A DNA stretch of 64,000 nucleotides from assembly GCF_051307045.1 (NCBI RefSeq), contig NZ_CP150452.1:186001-250000 (forward strand), given 5' to 3'. The notes under the pieces were generated by a model that saw only the letters and a program-made list of their open reading frames with translations, did no database searches and was not told the DNA's origin. Numbering within the stretch: the first letter of the stretch is position 1; every line of letters starts with the position of its first letter. Below are positions 10,001-19,010 of this stretch, piece after piece. Source of the DNA: Dryocola sp031988645. Its GTDB lineage: Bacteria > Pseudomonadota > Gammaproteobacteria > Enterobacterales > Enterobacteriaceae. Both the position numbers and the translations under genes were made by a program.

Positions 10001-13000
10001 CAAATGGACGCTGCCGCTGGGCACCCTTAGCGACGGCAACCACAGCTACCAGACGAAAATCACCGATGCGGCGGGCAACGAGACGCGCGGCGTAAGCGTG
10101 GGCTTCACCCTGGACAGCAGCAGCGTGGATATCACCATTGACCAGGTCAACGATAACGCGGGCAGCATCACCGGCCCGGTGCTCAACGGCGGGCTGACCG
10201 ACGACAGCACCCCGGAGCTGCAGGGCACCACGCTGGCGGGCGCCACCGTTACCGTCCGCGATGCGGGCGGCAACGCGCTGGGCACCGCCGTGGCGGATGC
10301 GAACGGCATCTGGAAGTTCCAGCTGTCGGGCGTGCCGGACGGCGAACATACCTGGACGGCAGAGGTGACGGACAAAGCAGGTAATATCGCGAAAACCACC
10401 CTGACCCTGACGGTGGACACCGCTGCGCCGGCGGCACCTGTTATCACCTCCATGGAAGATGACGTGGGTATCGTGCAGGAAATCTGGACCACGCCGGGCA
10501 ACGTAACCGACGATCCGGCCCCGACCTTTGCCGGTACCGCGGCGGCGGGCACCACCGTTACCGTTTACGACGGCGACAAGGTGCTGGGCTCCGTGGCGGC
10601 AGATAAGGACGGTAAATGGAGCTATACCGCCACCACTAACCTGGTGGACGGCGAGCACAGCATCAGCGTGACCAGCACGGATGCGGCAGGCAACGAAAGC
10701 GGCCGCAGCGCGGTGTGGGACTTTACGCTGGATACCAGCACCACCGCGCCGGTTATTACCATCAACACCACGGATGAGATCGGCGGTACGGCAGAGCCGG
10801 GCGCGACCGTCACCATCACTAACCCTTCAGACGGCAGCGAAACCTCCGTGGTGGCGGACGACGAAGGCAGCTGGAGCTTCCAGCCGAACCCGATTAGCGT
10901 GGGTGCAACCGACGTAACCGTGGTGGCGACCGACCCGGCAGGCAACACCAACTCCACCGTGACGGAAGGCCCGGCGGATAACACGCCGCCGGATAACATC
11001 ACCTCCGGCGTCATCGGCGGCACCATTACCCTGACCGACGACGTAGCGCCTGTCACCGGCGTCATCATCGACGGCGGCGCCACCAACGACACCCGCCCGA
11101 CCTACGCAGGCCAGGCCACGGCGGATATCGATCGCGTTAATATCTACGACAACGGCACCCTTATTGGCAGCGCACCGGTGGACCAGGACGGTAAGTGGAG
11201 CTTCACGCCGGCAAGCGATCTGGTGGAGGGCTCATCTCACGAGTTTACCGTGGCCGCCGTAAATAAAGCGGGTAAAGAAGGGCCGCAGATTTCCGGCACC
11301 GCCGATGAGAGCTGGAGCTTTACCGTGGACGGCACGGCGCCGGGCGCGGGCGCGTTCGAGGCGGACAGCATCACCCTGACCGATGACGTGGGGCCGGTGC
11401 GGGGCGCTGTGGTCGACGGCAGCACCATTGACGACGCGCAGCCGACCTATGCGGGCAAAATCAGCGCCGACGGTCTGGCCGGCGGCGTGGTGAGCGTCAA
11501 CATTTACGACAAGGGCGTGCAGATCGGCAGCGCGGCGGTGGACAGAACCACCGGCGAGTGGAGCTTCACGCCGGGCAGCGTGATGGCGAGCGGCAGCCAC
11601 AGCCTGACCGTGGCGGCGGTGGACGCGGCGGGCAACGTCGGCCCGCAGGTCTCCGGCACGGCGGATGCGGCCTGGGACTTCACCCTGCTGACCAGCGCCC
11701 CGGCGCAGCCGTCCATTGAAAGCGTGGTGGACGATCGCAGCCAGGGCGAGGACGCCGACACCGGCTTCCTGCAAAAGGGCCAGCCGACCAACGACGCCAC
11801 GCCGACCATTAACGGCAGCGGCGAGCCGGGCACGACGGTGCAGATCTGGGCAACGGACGGCGCAGGCAACCGCGTGCTGGCGGGGCAAGGCAAGGCGGAT
11901 GAAAACGGACGCTGGAGCATCACCACGGCAGCGCTGGGCGCCGACGGTACCTACAGCCTGAGCGCTATTGCGGTGAACGGGGCGGGCGTATCGTCAGCGG
12001 AAACCGGCGGCTTCCCGATCGTACTGGACACCGCGGCGCCGGATGCGGCCGTGGCGGTACTCCATGACGATCAGGGTGACGAGCGGGGCCCGGTGGCGGC
12101 AGGCGGCGTGACGGACGATCGTTCTCCGACGCTGAAAGGCACCGGCGAGCCGGGCGCCACCGTCACGGTGTATCTGGACGGCAGCGCCGCCGCCGCGGGC
12201 AGCGCGGTGGTGGATGCGCAGGGCAACTGGACGATTTCGCTGGCCTCGCTCGGCGACGGCGAGCACAGCTACCAGACCAAAATTACCGATGCCGCAGGCA
12301 ACGAAACCCGCGGTGAGGTGGTGAACTTCACGGTGGACGCCAGCAGCGTGGAGTTGTCCATCGACCAGGCCAACGATAACGCGGGCAGCATTACCGGGCC
12401 GGTGCTGAACGGCGGGCTGACCGACGACGGCACCCCGGAGCTGCAGGGCACCGCAGCGGCGGGCGCCACCGTGACCATTAAGGAGGCGGACGGCAGCGTG
12501 CTGGGCACCGCCGTGGCGGATGCGAACGGCGTGTGGAAGTACCAGCTGGACGAAGTGGCCGACGGTGAGCATACCTGGACGGCCGAGGCGACCAACCTGG
12601 CGGGTAATACCGCCCAGGCCACCCTCACCCTGACCGTGGATACTAAACCTCCGGCGCCTCCTGTTATTACCAGCATGCAGGACGACGTAGGGTCAGTTCA
12701 GTTTACGTCTCCGGTTCAGGGTAACGTAACTGACGATCCGGCCCCGACCTTTACCGGCACGGCTGAGGCCGGCGCAATCGTAACCCTTTACGACGGCGAA
12801 ACCGCGCTGGGTTCCGTGACCGCTGATAAAGACGGCAACTGGAGCTATACCCCGACCACCAACCTGCGCGAAGGCACCCACAGCATTACCGCCACCGCGA
12901 CGGATGCGGCGGGCAACGAAAGCGAACGCGCGGAAAACTGGAACTTCGTGCTGGATGTGACCGCGCCGAACGTCGGTATTTCAGGAAACTCCGCGGAATC

Positions 13001-16000
13001 CCTGAGCGGCTTGTCTGAGCCCGGCGTAATCATCACGGTGACCGATGCCGAGGGCAAGGAATATACCGCCGTCGCCGATCAGACCGGCCGCTGGATAATT
13101 TCGCCGAACCCGATTGAGGCCGGCGTATCCGGTACGATTTACGCCACGGATCCTGCCGGTAACAAGGGCGAACCCGTCCGCTTCCAGGGCGCGGCGCTGG
13201 GCAGCTACGATCTGATGAATGAGAGTACTCAGGTTAATACGACTACCGTCGGCGATCAGGCTAACCCGACCACCACCCGGCTGGCCGACGGCCGCATTGT
13301 AGTGATCTGGCAGGGGGACGGCATTTCGACGACTGAAGTTTACATGCAGATGTATGAAGCCGACGGCGTACACAAAATCGGCACCGAGCAGCAGGTTAAC
13401 CAGCGCACCAGTAACAACCAGGACAGCCCGCAGGTGGTGGCGCTGGCCGACGGCGGCTTTATCGTTGTCTACGAGTCCTGGCAGGGGGGACTGGACAGCA
13501 GCGGCGATGGCATCGTTGCCCGCCGCTACGGCGCCGACGGCCAGGCGGTGACGGATGAGTTCCTGGTGAACATCACCACCAGCGGCTACCAGAACCGTCC
13601 GGGCATCCTGGCAACCGCCGACGGCGGCTACGTTATTTCCTGGCAGGATCAGAGCAAGAATATCGTTCAGCGTACCTACGGGCCGGACAACCAGCCCGAA
13701 ACGGGCGAGGTGGTCGTGGCGACCGGCAACGGCATGGGCGCCTCCGGCGGGCCGGAAATGGCATCCTTTACCGATGCGGCCCACGCGGGGATGTATATCA
13801 CCGTCTGGGGCGCCAGCAGCGGCCCGGCAGACAACAGCTCCACCGGCGTGGTGGGGCAAATCTTCGGGGCGGACGGCAGGCCGCTGGGCGATGTTTTCCA
13901 GGTGAACACCACCATGGACGGCTGGCAGAACTACCCGGACGTGATCGTCCTGAAGGACGGCAGCTTCGTGGTCTACTGGGACAGCAACGATTCCGGCGCC
14001 GATGGCCTGGATATCCGCGCGGCGCACTACACCCTTGATCCTGCGACGGGCGCGGTGTCGGTAAAAGGAGCCGGTGACTTTATCGTCAATACCTACACCA
14101 GCGGCAAGCAGTACAAGCCGGCTGGCGTGGCGCTGGAGGACGGCGGCTATCTGATTATCTGGGGCTCGCAGGGCGGCGACGGCGATGGCTCAGCCATCTA
14201 CGCCCAGCGCTATGACGCCGGCGATAACAAAGTGGGGCGTGAATTTATCGTCAACACCACCACCGCGGGAAACCAGGGCTACGGCGGCGAATCCGTGGAC
14301 GTAACCCATATTCTGGACGCCACGCTGATGGCGAACGGCAACGTGTACGTTACCTGGCAGTCCGACAACGTTGACGGCGACGGCGCGGGCGTGGAAGGGA
14401 TCGTGGTAAATCCGGACGCCTCTTACTACTCGGAATTTACCGTTAACGCCACGACCGCCGGCGATCAGACAAACTCTTCCGTGGCGGCGCTTCCCGGCGG
14501 CGGCTCTATCGTGGTGTGGCAGTCTTCGACCGGCGACGGATCCGGCACCTGCATTAAAGGACAGATGCTTGACGCGAAGGGCCAGCCGGTTGGCAGCGAA
14601 TTTACGGTGAATGCCACAACGTCAGGGAATCAGCTCACGCCGCAGGTAACGGTCTTGCCGAACGGTGATTTTGAGGTGGTATGGAGCAGCGGCGATTACA
14701 TCAAAGGGCAGAAGTTCTCTTACACCTACGATGAAAATTCGCAGGTTAGCGGCGTCAGCGCGTCAGGCGCCGAGTTTAACGTCAACACCGGCAGCGAAGC
14801 GGATAATCAGACCAACCCGGTGATTACCACGCTTGCGGACGGCGGCTATATGGTGGTCTGGCAGGCTTCCGTGAACAATACCTGGCAGATCTACGGTCGT
14901 CAGTACGACGCAAACGGCGAGCCGGTCACCGCCCAGACGGTTCTGGCGACCACCACGCTGAGCACGCCGAATATCTGGAACGCCTTTAATGGCGACTGGA
15001 ACCCGTTACCCTCGGTCACCACGCTTGCGGATGGGCGCTTAGCGATAGCCTATACCACCAAAGGTACCGGCTACGACTCGATGGTCATGCTGTACGATCC
15101 GACTACTCATACCACGAACTCGCCGACGTTAGTTAACCAGACGCAGGCTAACGATCAGGCTTCTCCGGTAGTAACCGCCCTGGGCAACGGTAATCTTATC
15201 GTGACCTGGGACTCGAACAATAACGGCGGTCCGGATCAGACCGGCTTTAGCGTCTGGGGGCGTATTTTTGATACTAAAGGGAACGCGCCGGGGAATGAGT
15301 TTCTGATCAACACCGCGACGGCAGGAGATCAGCATCTGCCCGTTGTGGTCAGCCGTGAAGATGGCAGCTTCGTGGTGGTGTTCGTTTCGGAAACGGACAG
15401 CGCGCCGGGAGACGGCACCTACGGTATCTACGCCCAGTATTTTGATGCGAAGGGCAATAAAATCGGCCAGCAGATGCAGATCAACCAGCTGACCTATGGC
15501 GATCAGCTGGAGGTGGACGCCACCTTCCTCGAAGGCGGTCAGCTGTACGTGACCTGGACCGATAAAGGCGTGGCGGACGGCGCAGGCTCGGCCATTAAGG
15601 GGCGCATCGTGGATCTGGCCGAAACCCTCGGCCTGAAGCCGGAAACGCCGAAAAATGACGATCCGACCACCATTGACTATCAGCCTGCAACGGAGGCGGC
15701 GGCCGACTCTCTGCCGCCAAACGTGGGGATCTCGGTCAACAACGCCGACAGGCTGGGCGGCCAGACCGAACCGGGCGCCACCGTGACGGTTATCGATGCC
15801 AAAGGTAATCCGCACGTGACCGTGGCGGACAGCAAAGGCGCATGGCATCTGGAGCCAAACCCGCTGGCGGTTGGCGAGAACGGTTTTATCTCCGCCTCAG
15901 ACGCGGCGGGCAACCAGAGCGCGCCGATCCTTATCCGCGGTACGGCGCTCGACGGTTACGATTTGCTCAACGAAAGCACCCTGGTGAACACCACCACCCT

Positions 16001-18926
16001 GGGCAATCAGGCAAACCCGACCACCACCCGGCTGGCCGACGGGCGCATTGTAACGATCTGGCAGGGGGACGGCAGCTCGACGACTGAAGTTTACATGCAG
16101 ATGTATGAAGCCGACGGCGTACACAAAATCGGCACCGAACAGCAGGTTAACCAGCGTACCAAAGGCAACCAGGACAGCCCGCAGGTGGTGGCGCTGGCCG
16201 ACGGCGGCTTCCTGGTGGTGTATGAATCCTGGCAGGGGGGCCTCGATAATAACGGCGATGGCGTGCTGGCCCGTCGTTACGGTTCCGACGGCCAGGCGAT
16301 GACGGATGAGTTCCTGGTGAACACCTCCACCAGCGGTAATCAGAACAACCCGGGCGCGATGGCGACCGAAAACGGCGGCTATATCATCACCTGGGAGGAT
16401 CAGGGCAAGAATATCGTTCAGCGCGTTTACGGGCCGGACAATCAGCCTGAAACGGAAGAAATCATCGTCGCCACAGGCACAGCCGTCGGCACCTCCGGCG
16501 GGCCGGAAATGGCATCCTTTAGCGATGCGGCCCACGCGGGGATGTACATCACCGTCTGGAGCGCCAGCAGCGGCCCGGCAGACAACAGCTCCACCGGCGT
16601 GGTGGGGCAAATCTTCGGGGCGGACGGCAGGCCGCTGGGTGGCGCTTTCCAGGTGAACACCACCATGGACGGCTGGCAGAACTACCCGGACGTGATCGTC
16701 CTGAAGGACGGCAGCTTCGTGGTCTACTGGGACAGCAACGATTCCGGCGCCGATGGCCTGGATATCCGCGCGGTGCACTATACCCTTGATCCTGCTACCG
16801 GCGCGGTGTCGGTAAAAGGAGCCGGCGATTTTATCGTCAATACCTACACCAGCGGCAAGCAGTACAAGCCCACTGGCGTGGCGCTGGAGGACGGCGGCTA
16901 TCTGATTATCTGGGGCTCGCAGGGCGGCGACGGCGACGGTTCGGCCATCTACGCCCAGCGCTATGACGCCGGCGATAACAAAGTGGGACGTGAATTTATC
17001 GTCAATACCACCACCGCGGGAAACCAGGGCTCGGGGGGGAACTCCAGCGACGTAACCCATATTCTGGACGCCACGCTGATGGCGGACGGCAACGTGTACG
17101 TCACCTGGCAGTCCGACAACGTTGACGGCGACGGCACGGGCGTGGAGGGGATCGTGGTAAATCCGGACGCCTCTTACTACTCGGAATTTACCGTCAACAC
17201 CACGACCGCCGGCGATCAGACCAGCCCCGTAGTGGTTTCGCTGCCGGACGGCGGGCTGTTTGAGGTGTGGGTCTGCGCCAACGGTGACGGCTCCGGCACG
17301 GGCATCAAAGGGCAATTGCTGGATGCGAAAGGCCAGCCGGTTGGCAGCGAATTTACGGTGAATAGCACCAGCGCCGGCAATCAGCTTATGCCCGTCGTGC
17401 TGGAAAACGGCAACATTCAGGTGGTGTGGACCAGTCCGGCATCCGGAAGCGCCAATTACATCAAGGGGCAGCAGTACACCTATACCTACGACGGCGAGGG
17501 CAACGTCAACGGATTAACGACGGTTGGGCCGGAGTTCAATATCAGCTCCGGAACCGGCGCCGGATATCAGGCGCATCCGCAGATTACGTCCCTTGCGGAC
17601 GGCGGCTATCTGGTGGTCTGGGAGGCTCAATATGCCAACGAGTACAGGATTTACGGCCGCCAGTACAGCGCCGACGGCTCGCCGGTCACCGGGGAGCTGA
17701 CGTTAAGCGAAACGGGCCTGACGACCGGCATCCTGGGCAACAGCAACGGCTGGAGTCCGCTGCCGTCGATTACGCAGCTAAGCGACGGCAAGGTAGTGGT
17801 GACCTTCGCCACCGCGGGAAGCGGTTACGATGTCAGCATGCTGACCTACGATCCGGTTAGCCACCAGCCCGGCGAGGCGTCCGTCGTTAACCAGACCACC
17901 GGCGGCGATCAGGCTTCGGCTACCGTCAGCGCGCTGGATAACGGCAATTTCGTTGTCACCTGGGACTCCAATAACCATAGCGGTCCGGATCAGAACGGCT
18001 ATGGCGTCTGGGGGCGTATTTATAACGCGAGCGGCCAGGCGGTTTCCGATGAGTTTCTCATTAATACCGTCACCGCAGGCGATCAGCATCTCGCGCAGGT
18101 GGTGAGCCGCGCCGACGGCAGTTTCGTCGCCGTATTTATCTCGGCGACCGACACGGCGCCGGGGGCGGAGACGGATGGAATCTATGCCCAGTACTTTGAC
18201 GCTCAGGGCAACAAGATCGGCCAGCAGATGCAGATCAACCAGCTGACCTACGGCGACCAGGTTGAAGTTAACGCCACCTTTATGGCGGGCGGCCAGCTGT
18301 ACGTCACCTGGACCGATAAAGGGGTCGGCGACGGCAGCGGATCGGCGATTAAGGGCCGCATTGTTGACCTGAACGAAACCCTGGGGCTGCCCGACGACGG
18401 CAACGGCGTGACTCATATCGAGTATCGGCCCGCGCAGTTCTACGTTAACGGTACCGAAGGCAACGATTCGCTGGACGCGCGCGGCGCCATTACCGTCGAT
18501 GCGAAGGACGGAAACGACACCATCTTTATCAACGGCACCAACTTCACCAGCATCAACGGCGGAGAAGGGCGGGATACGCTGGTGTGGGATGCCAACGGTA
18601 ACTTTGAGCTGGGAAGCGTTTCTTCGAAAATCAGCGGCATCGAAGCGATTCATATGGGGAACAACGCGGCGCAGACGCTGGTCATCAGCGCGAACGACGT
18701 GCTCGAAATGACCAAAGCGAACGGCGAAACGGAGCATACCTTAATCATTACCGGCGACGATGGCGATTCAAACAACAATGGCGCAAAAGACACGGTAAAT
18801 ATTGATAAGTCAGTGTGGACCTCGTCCGGGGCCCGGACTGAAAATGGTGTGAATTACGACGTGTATGTTCATAACGATGACACGACTGTGAAGCTGATAA
18901 TTCAGAATGGATTGAATGTTATTTAA
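7029..18926 (+). CDS. Giant BapA-like type I-secreted biofilm adhesin (3965 aa)
   Basis: I chose ATG 7029 because AAAGGA lies seven bases upstream; an earlier TTG (7008) has no support. Residues 1-165 resemble the Bap prefix domain and end in a hydrophobic segment (WLPFLLLGAGAVGVGGLAYA). Residues about 188-1980 are some sixteen Ig-like modules with TLTDDVGPV, NIYDNG, WSFTP and AAGN signatures. Residues about 1980-3800 form two near-identical blocks of beta-rich repeats punctuated by VNTTTxGxQ and DGGFVVVYxS motifs. The last 165 residues hold RTX-like calcium repeats (GTEGNDSL, DGNDTIF) and the probable C-terminal secretion signal. Export is by the type I system encoded next. It probably mediates cell-cell and surface attachment. 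The order adhesin, TolC-like, ABC, HlyD-like matches Salmonella bapABCD. Confidence 0.9.
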   Translation: MVAMVKINIRGTRGIVSSHEVNAQSNAATLITIPAQGKFNIELIDTATGHGPQVVMTKRVGNNLVLVFDGEDADDVILENYYENHEVHLIGQAENGQYYEYIPVSGEVNEYAPMLVDGGSSEAVLGAEPSAFADPANDGNRFAWLPFLLLGAGAVGVGGLAYAAVKNKGSESDSARDIDIVINPATDKDKDGRPEISGSSSSPGSKVVITLPDGKTVTTQTDKNGNWAVEAPSSQPNGTLTVTVTDSDGNSSTVTGKYEDRTAPEKPVISANDDERLAGTAEPGSKVTVTDKETGETTTVVADDKGNWSIKPNPINEGSNNATVVAQDPAGNLSPPVGVSRPDTTAPDNVSSGIVKGSVSLVDDVAPVTGIIADGAKTNDTRPTYSGKATGDIDHVNIYDNGKLVGSAKVGRDGSWSYTPSASLAEGSTHDYTVAAVDKAGNEGARVSGTHDGGWTFTVDTLPPDNKTAGIVIDSITLTDDVEQVTGLIKDGDSTNDTRPAYSGKAAGDIDRVNIYDNGKLVASVKVNGDGTWSYTPEKALADGSSHEYAVSAVDKAGNEGPRVSGTADSGWNFVIDAGAPDNIASGIVEGSLSLTDDVGAQTGDIPDGGVTDDTRPTFSGKATDDIDHVNIYDNGTLIGAADVDKDGRWSFTPQTDLPEGEHEFTVSAVDRAGNEGAQTSGTSDEGWSFTVDTTAPADTAFESGSITLTDDVGPVRGTIVDGSITDDAQPTYGGVIGSEGLADGVVSVNIYDNGTLIGSAAVDRTTGAWSFTPGSALASGSHSFTVAAVDAAGNVGPQVSGTADAAWDFNLLTSAPAQPSIENVSDDRSQGEEADTGFLQKGQATNDATPTINGSGEPGTTVQIWATDGAGNRVLAGEGKADGNGRWSITTAALGADGVYSLTATAVNAAGVSSAETGPFPILLDTAAPEAAVAVLHDDQGDERGPVAAGGVTDDRTPTLKGSGEPGATVTVYLDGKSTPAGSVVVGEDGKWTLPLGTLSDGNHSYQTKITDAAGNETRGVSVGFTLDSSSVDITIDQVNDNAGSITGPVLNGGLTDDSTPELQGTTLAGATVTVRDAGGNALGTAVADANGIWKFQLSGVPDGEHTWTAEVTDKAGNIAKTTLTLTVDTAAPAAPVITSMEDDVGIVQEIWTTPGNVTDDPAPTFAGTAAAGTTVTVYDGDKVLGSVAADKDGKWSYTATTNLVDGEHSISVTSTDAAGNESGRSAVWDFTLDTSTTAPVITINTTDEIGGTAEPGATVTITNPSDGSETSVVADDEGSWSFQPNPISVGATDVTVVATDPAGNTNSTVTEGPADNTPPDNITSGVIGGTITLTDDVAPVTGVIIDGGATNDTRPTYAGQATADIDRVNIYDNGTLIGSAPVDQDGKWSFTPASDLVEGSSHEFTVAAVNKAGKEGPQISGTADESWSFTVDGTAPGAGAFEADSITLTDDVGPVRGAVVDGSTIDDAQPTYAGKISADGLAGGVVSVNIYDKGVQIGSAAVDRTTGEWSFTPGSVMASGSHSLTVAAVDAAGNVGPQVSGTADAAWDFTLLTSAPAQPSIESVVDDRSQGEDADTGFLQKGQPTNDATPTINGSGEPGTTVQIWATDGAGNRVLAGQGKADENGRWSITTAALGADGTYSLSAIAVNGAGVSSAETGGFPIVLDTAAPDAAVAVLHDDQGDERGPVAAGGVTDDRSPTLKGTGEPGATVTVYLDGSAAAAGSAVVDAQGNWTISLASLGDGEHSYQTKITDAAGNETRGEVVNFTVDASSVELSIDQANDNAGSITGPVLNGGLTDDGTPELQGTAAAGATVTIKEADGSVLGTAVADANGVWKYQLDEVADGEHTWTAEATNLAGNTAQATLTLTVDTKPPAPPVITSMQDDVGSVQFTSPVQGNVTDDPAPTFTGTAEAGAIVTLYDGETALGSVTADKDGNWSYTPTTNLREGTHSITATATDAAGNESERAENWNFVLDVTAPNVGISGNSAESLSGLSEPGVIITVTDAEGKEYTAVADQTGRWIISPNPIEAGVSGTIYATDPAGNKGEPVRFQGAALGSYDLMNESTQVNTTTVGDQANPTTTRLADGRIVVIWQGDGISTTEVYMQMYEADGVHKIGTEQQVNQRTSNNQDSPQVVALADGGFIVVYESWQGGLDSSGDGIVARRYGADGQAVTDEFLVNITTSGYQNRPGILATADGGYVISWQDQSKNIVQRTYGPDNQPETGEVVVATGNGMGASGGPEMASFTDAAHAGMYITVWGASSGPADNSSTGVVGQIFGADGRPLGDVFQVNTTMDGWQNYPDVIVLKDGSFVVYWDSNDSGADGLDIRAAHYTLDPATGAVSVKGAGDFIVNTYTSGKQYKPAGVALEDGGYLIIWGSQGGDGDGSAIYAQRYDAGDNKVGREFIVNTTTAGNQGYGGESVDVTHILDATLMANGNVYVTWQSDNVDGDGAGVEGIVVNPDASYYSEFTVNATTAGDQTNSSVAALPGGGSIVVWQSSTGDGSGTCIKGQMLDAKGQPVGSEFTVNATTSGNQLTPQVTVLPNGDFEVVWSSGDYIKGQKFSYTYDENSQVSGVSASGAEFNVNTGSEADNQTNPVITTLADGGYMVVWQASVNNTWQIYGRQYDANGEPVTAQTVLATTTLSTPNIWNAFNGDWNPLPSVTTLADGRLAIAYTTKGTGYDSMVMLYDPTTHTTNSPTLVNQTQANDQASPVVTALGNGNLIVTWDSNNNGGPDQTGFSVWGRIFDTKGNAPGNEFLINTATAGDQHLPVVVSREDGSFVVVFVSETDSAPGDGTYGIYAQYFDAKGNKIGQQMQINQLTYGDQLEVDATFLEGGQLYVTWTDKGVADGAGSAIKGRIVDLAETLGLKPETPKNDDPTTIDYQPATEAAADSLPPNVGISVNNADRLGGQTEPGATVTVIDAKGNPHVTVADSKGAWHLEPNPLAVGENGFISASDAAGNQSAPILIRGTALDGYDLLNESTLVNTTTLGNQANPTTTRLADGRIVTIWQGDGSSTTEVYMQMYEADGVHKIGTEQQVNQRTKGNQDSPQVVALADGGFLVVYESWQGGLDNNGDGVLARRYGSDGQAMTDEFLVNTSTSGNQNNPGAMATENGGYIITWEDQGKNIVQRVYGPDNQPETEEIIVATGTAVGTSGGPEMASFSDAAHAGMYITVWSASSGPADNSSTGVVGQIFGADGRPLGGAFQVNTTMDGWQNYPDVIVLKDGSFVVYWDSNDSGADGLDIRAVHYTLDPATGAVSVKGAGDFIVNTYTSGKQYKPTGVALEDGGYLIIWGSQGGDGDGSAIYAQRYDAGDNKVGREFIVNTTTAGNQGSGGNSSDVTHILDATLMADGNVYVTWQSDNVDGDGTGVEGIVVNPDASYYSEFTVNTTTAGDQTSPVVVSLPDGGLFEVWVCANGDGSGTGIKGQLLDAKGQPVGSEFTVNSTSAGNQLMPVVLENGNIQVVWTSPASGSANYIKGQQYTYTYDGEGNVNGLTTVGPEFNISSGTGAGYQAHPQITSLADGGYLVVWEAQYANEYRIYGRQYSADGSPVTGELTLSETGLTTGILGNSNGWSPLPSITQLSDGKVVVTFATAGSGYDVSMLTYDPVSHQPGEASVVNQTTGGDQASATVSALDNGNFVVTWDSNNHSGPDQNGYGVWGRIYNASGQAVSDEFLINTVTAGDQHLAQVVSRADGSFVAVFISATDTAPGAETDGIYAQYFDAQGNKIGQQMQINQLTYGDQVEVNATFMAGGQLYVTWTDKGVGDGSGSAIKGRIVDLNETLGLPDDGNGVTHIEYRPAQFYVNGTEGNDSLDARGAITVDAKDGNDTIFINGTNFTSINGGEGRDTLVWDANGNFELGSVSSKISGIEAIHMGNNAAQTLVISANDVLEMTKANGETEHTLIITGDDGDSNNNGAKDTVNIDKSVWTSSGARTENGVNYDVYVHNDDTTVKLIIQNGLNVI
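8764..13209 (+). repeat. Two-copy super-repeat of seven Ig-like modules (about 2.22 kb)
   Basis: Seven successive Ig-like modules beginning at about 8764 (DNIASG) are repeated in the same order from about 10987 (DNITSG). Equivalent codons in the second module lie 2223 bases apart (9132 and 11355). Several internal modules, especially those with APAQPSIE and LHDDQGDERGPV, are almost identical at DNA level. This indicates recent unequal duplication or gene conversion. Confidence 0.85.
12969..18435 (+). repeat. Tandem duplication of a 2.75-kb adhesin block
   Basis: The block starting at codon AACGTC (12969, NVGIS) recurs at 15720 (NVGIS again), a period of 2751 bases or 917 residues. Both copies run through NES.(Q/L)VNTTT.G(D/N)QANPTTTRLADGR and end near I(D/E)Y(Q/R)PA. 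Long stretches, for example around 13750-14100 and 16500-16860, are almost identical. This points to a recent duplication that lengthened the adhesin. Confidence 0.85.
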
Positions 18927-18937
18927 GTAATACGCAA

Positions 18938-18959
18938 GGCGGCGGCTTCGGCCGCCGCC
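18938..18959 (+). promoter_or_regulatory. Intercistronic TTCG-tetraloop hairpin
   Basis: A perfect 9-bp GC stem (GGCGGCGGC / GCCGCCGCC) is closed by a TTCG tetraloop, just after the adhesin stop codon. A T-rich stretch begins 12 bases later. It may be a partial terminator or an mRNA 3'-end stabiliser that makes the adhesin message more abundant than that of the exporter genes. Confidence 0.6.
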
Positions 18960-19010
18960 CGATAAGGCATTCTTTTTTCTATTTTATTGATTCCAGTTTT
19001 AAGGGAAGTT

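Noticed and set aside
7590..13209. Regular DNA repeats considered as a CRISPR array or tandem satellite
   Set aside because: The repeats are in frame within one coding sequence, vary in length and encode Ig-like folds; there are no short identical repeats with unique spacers.
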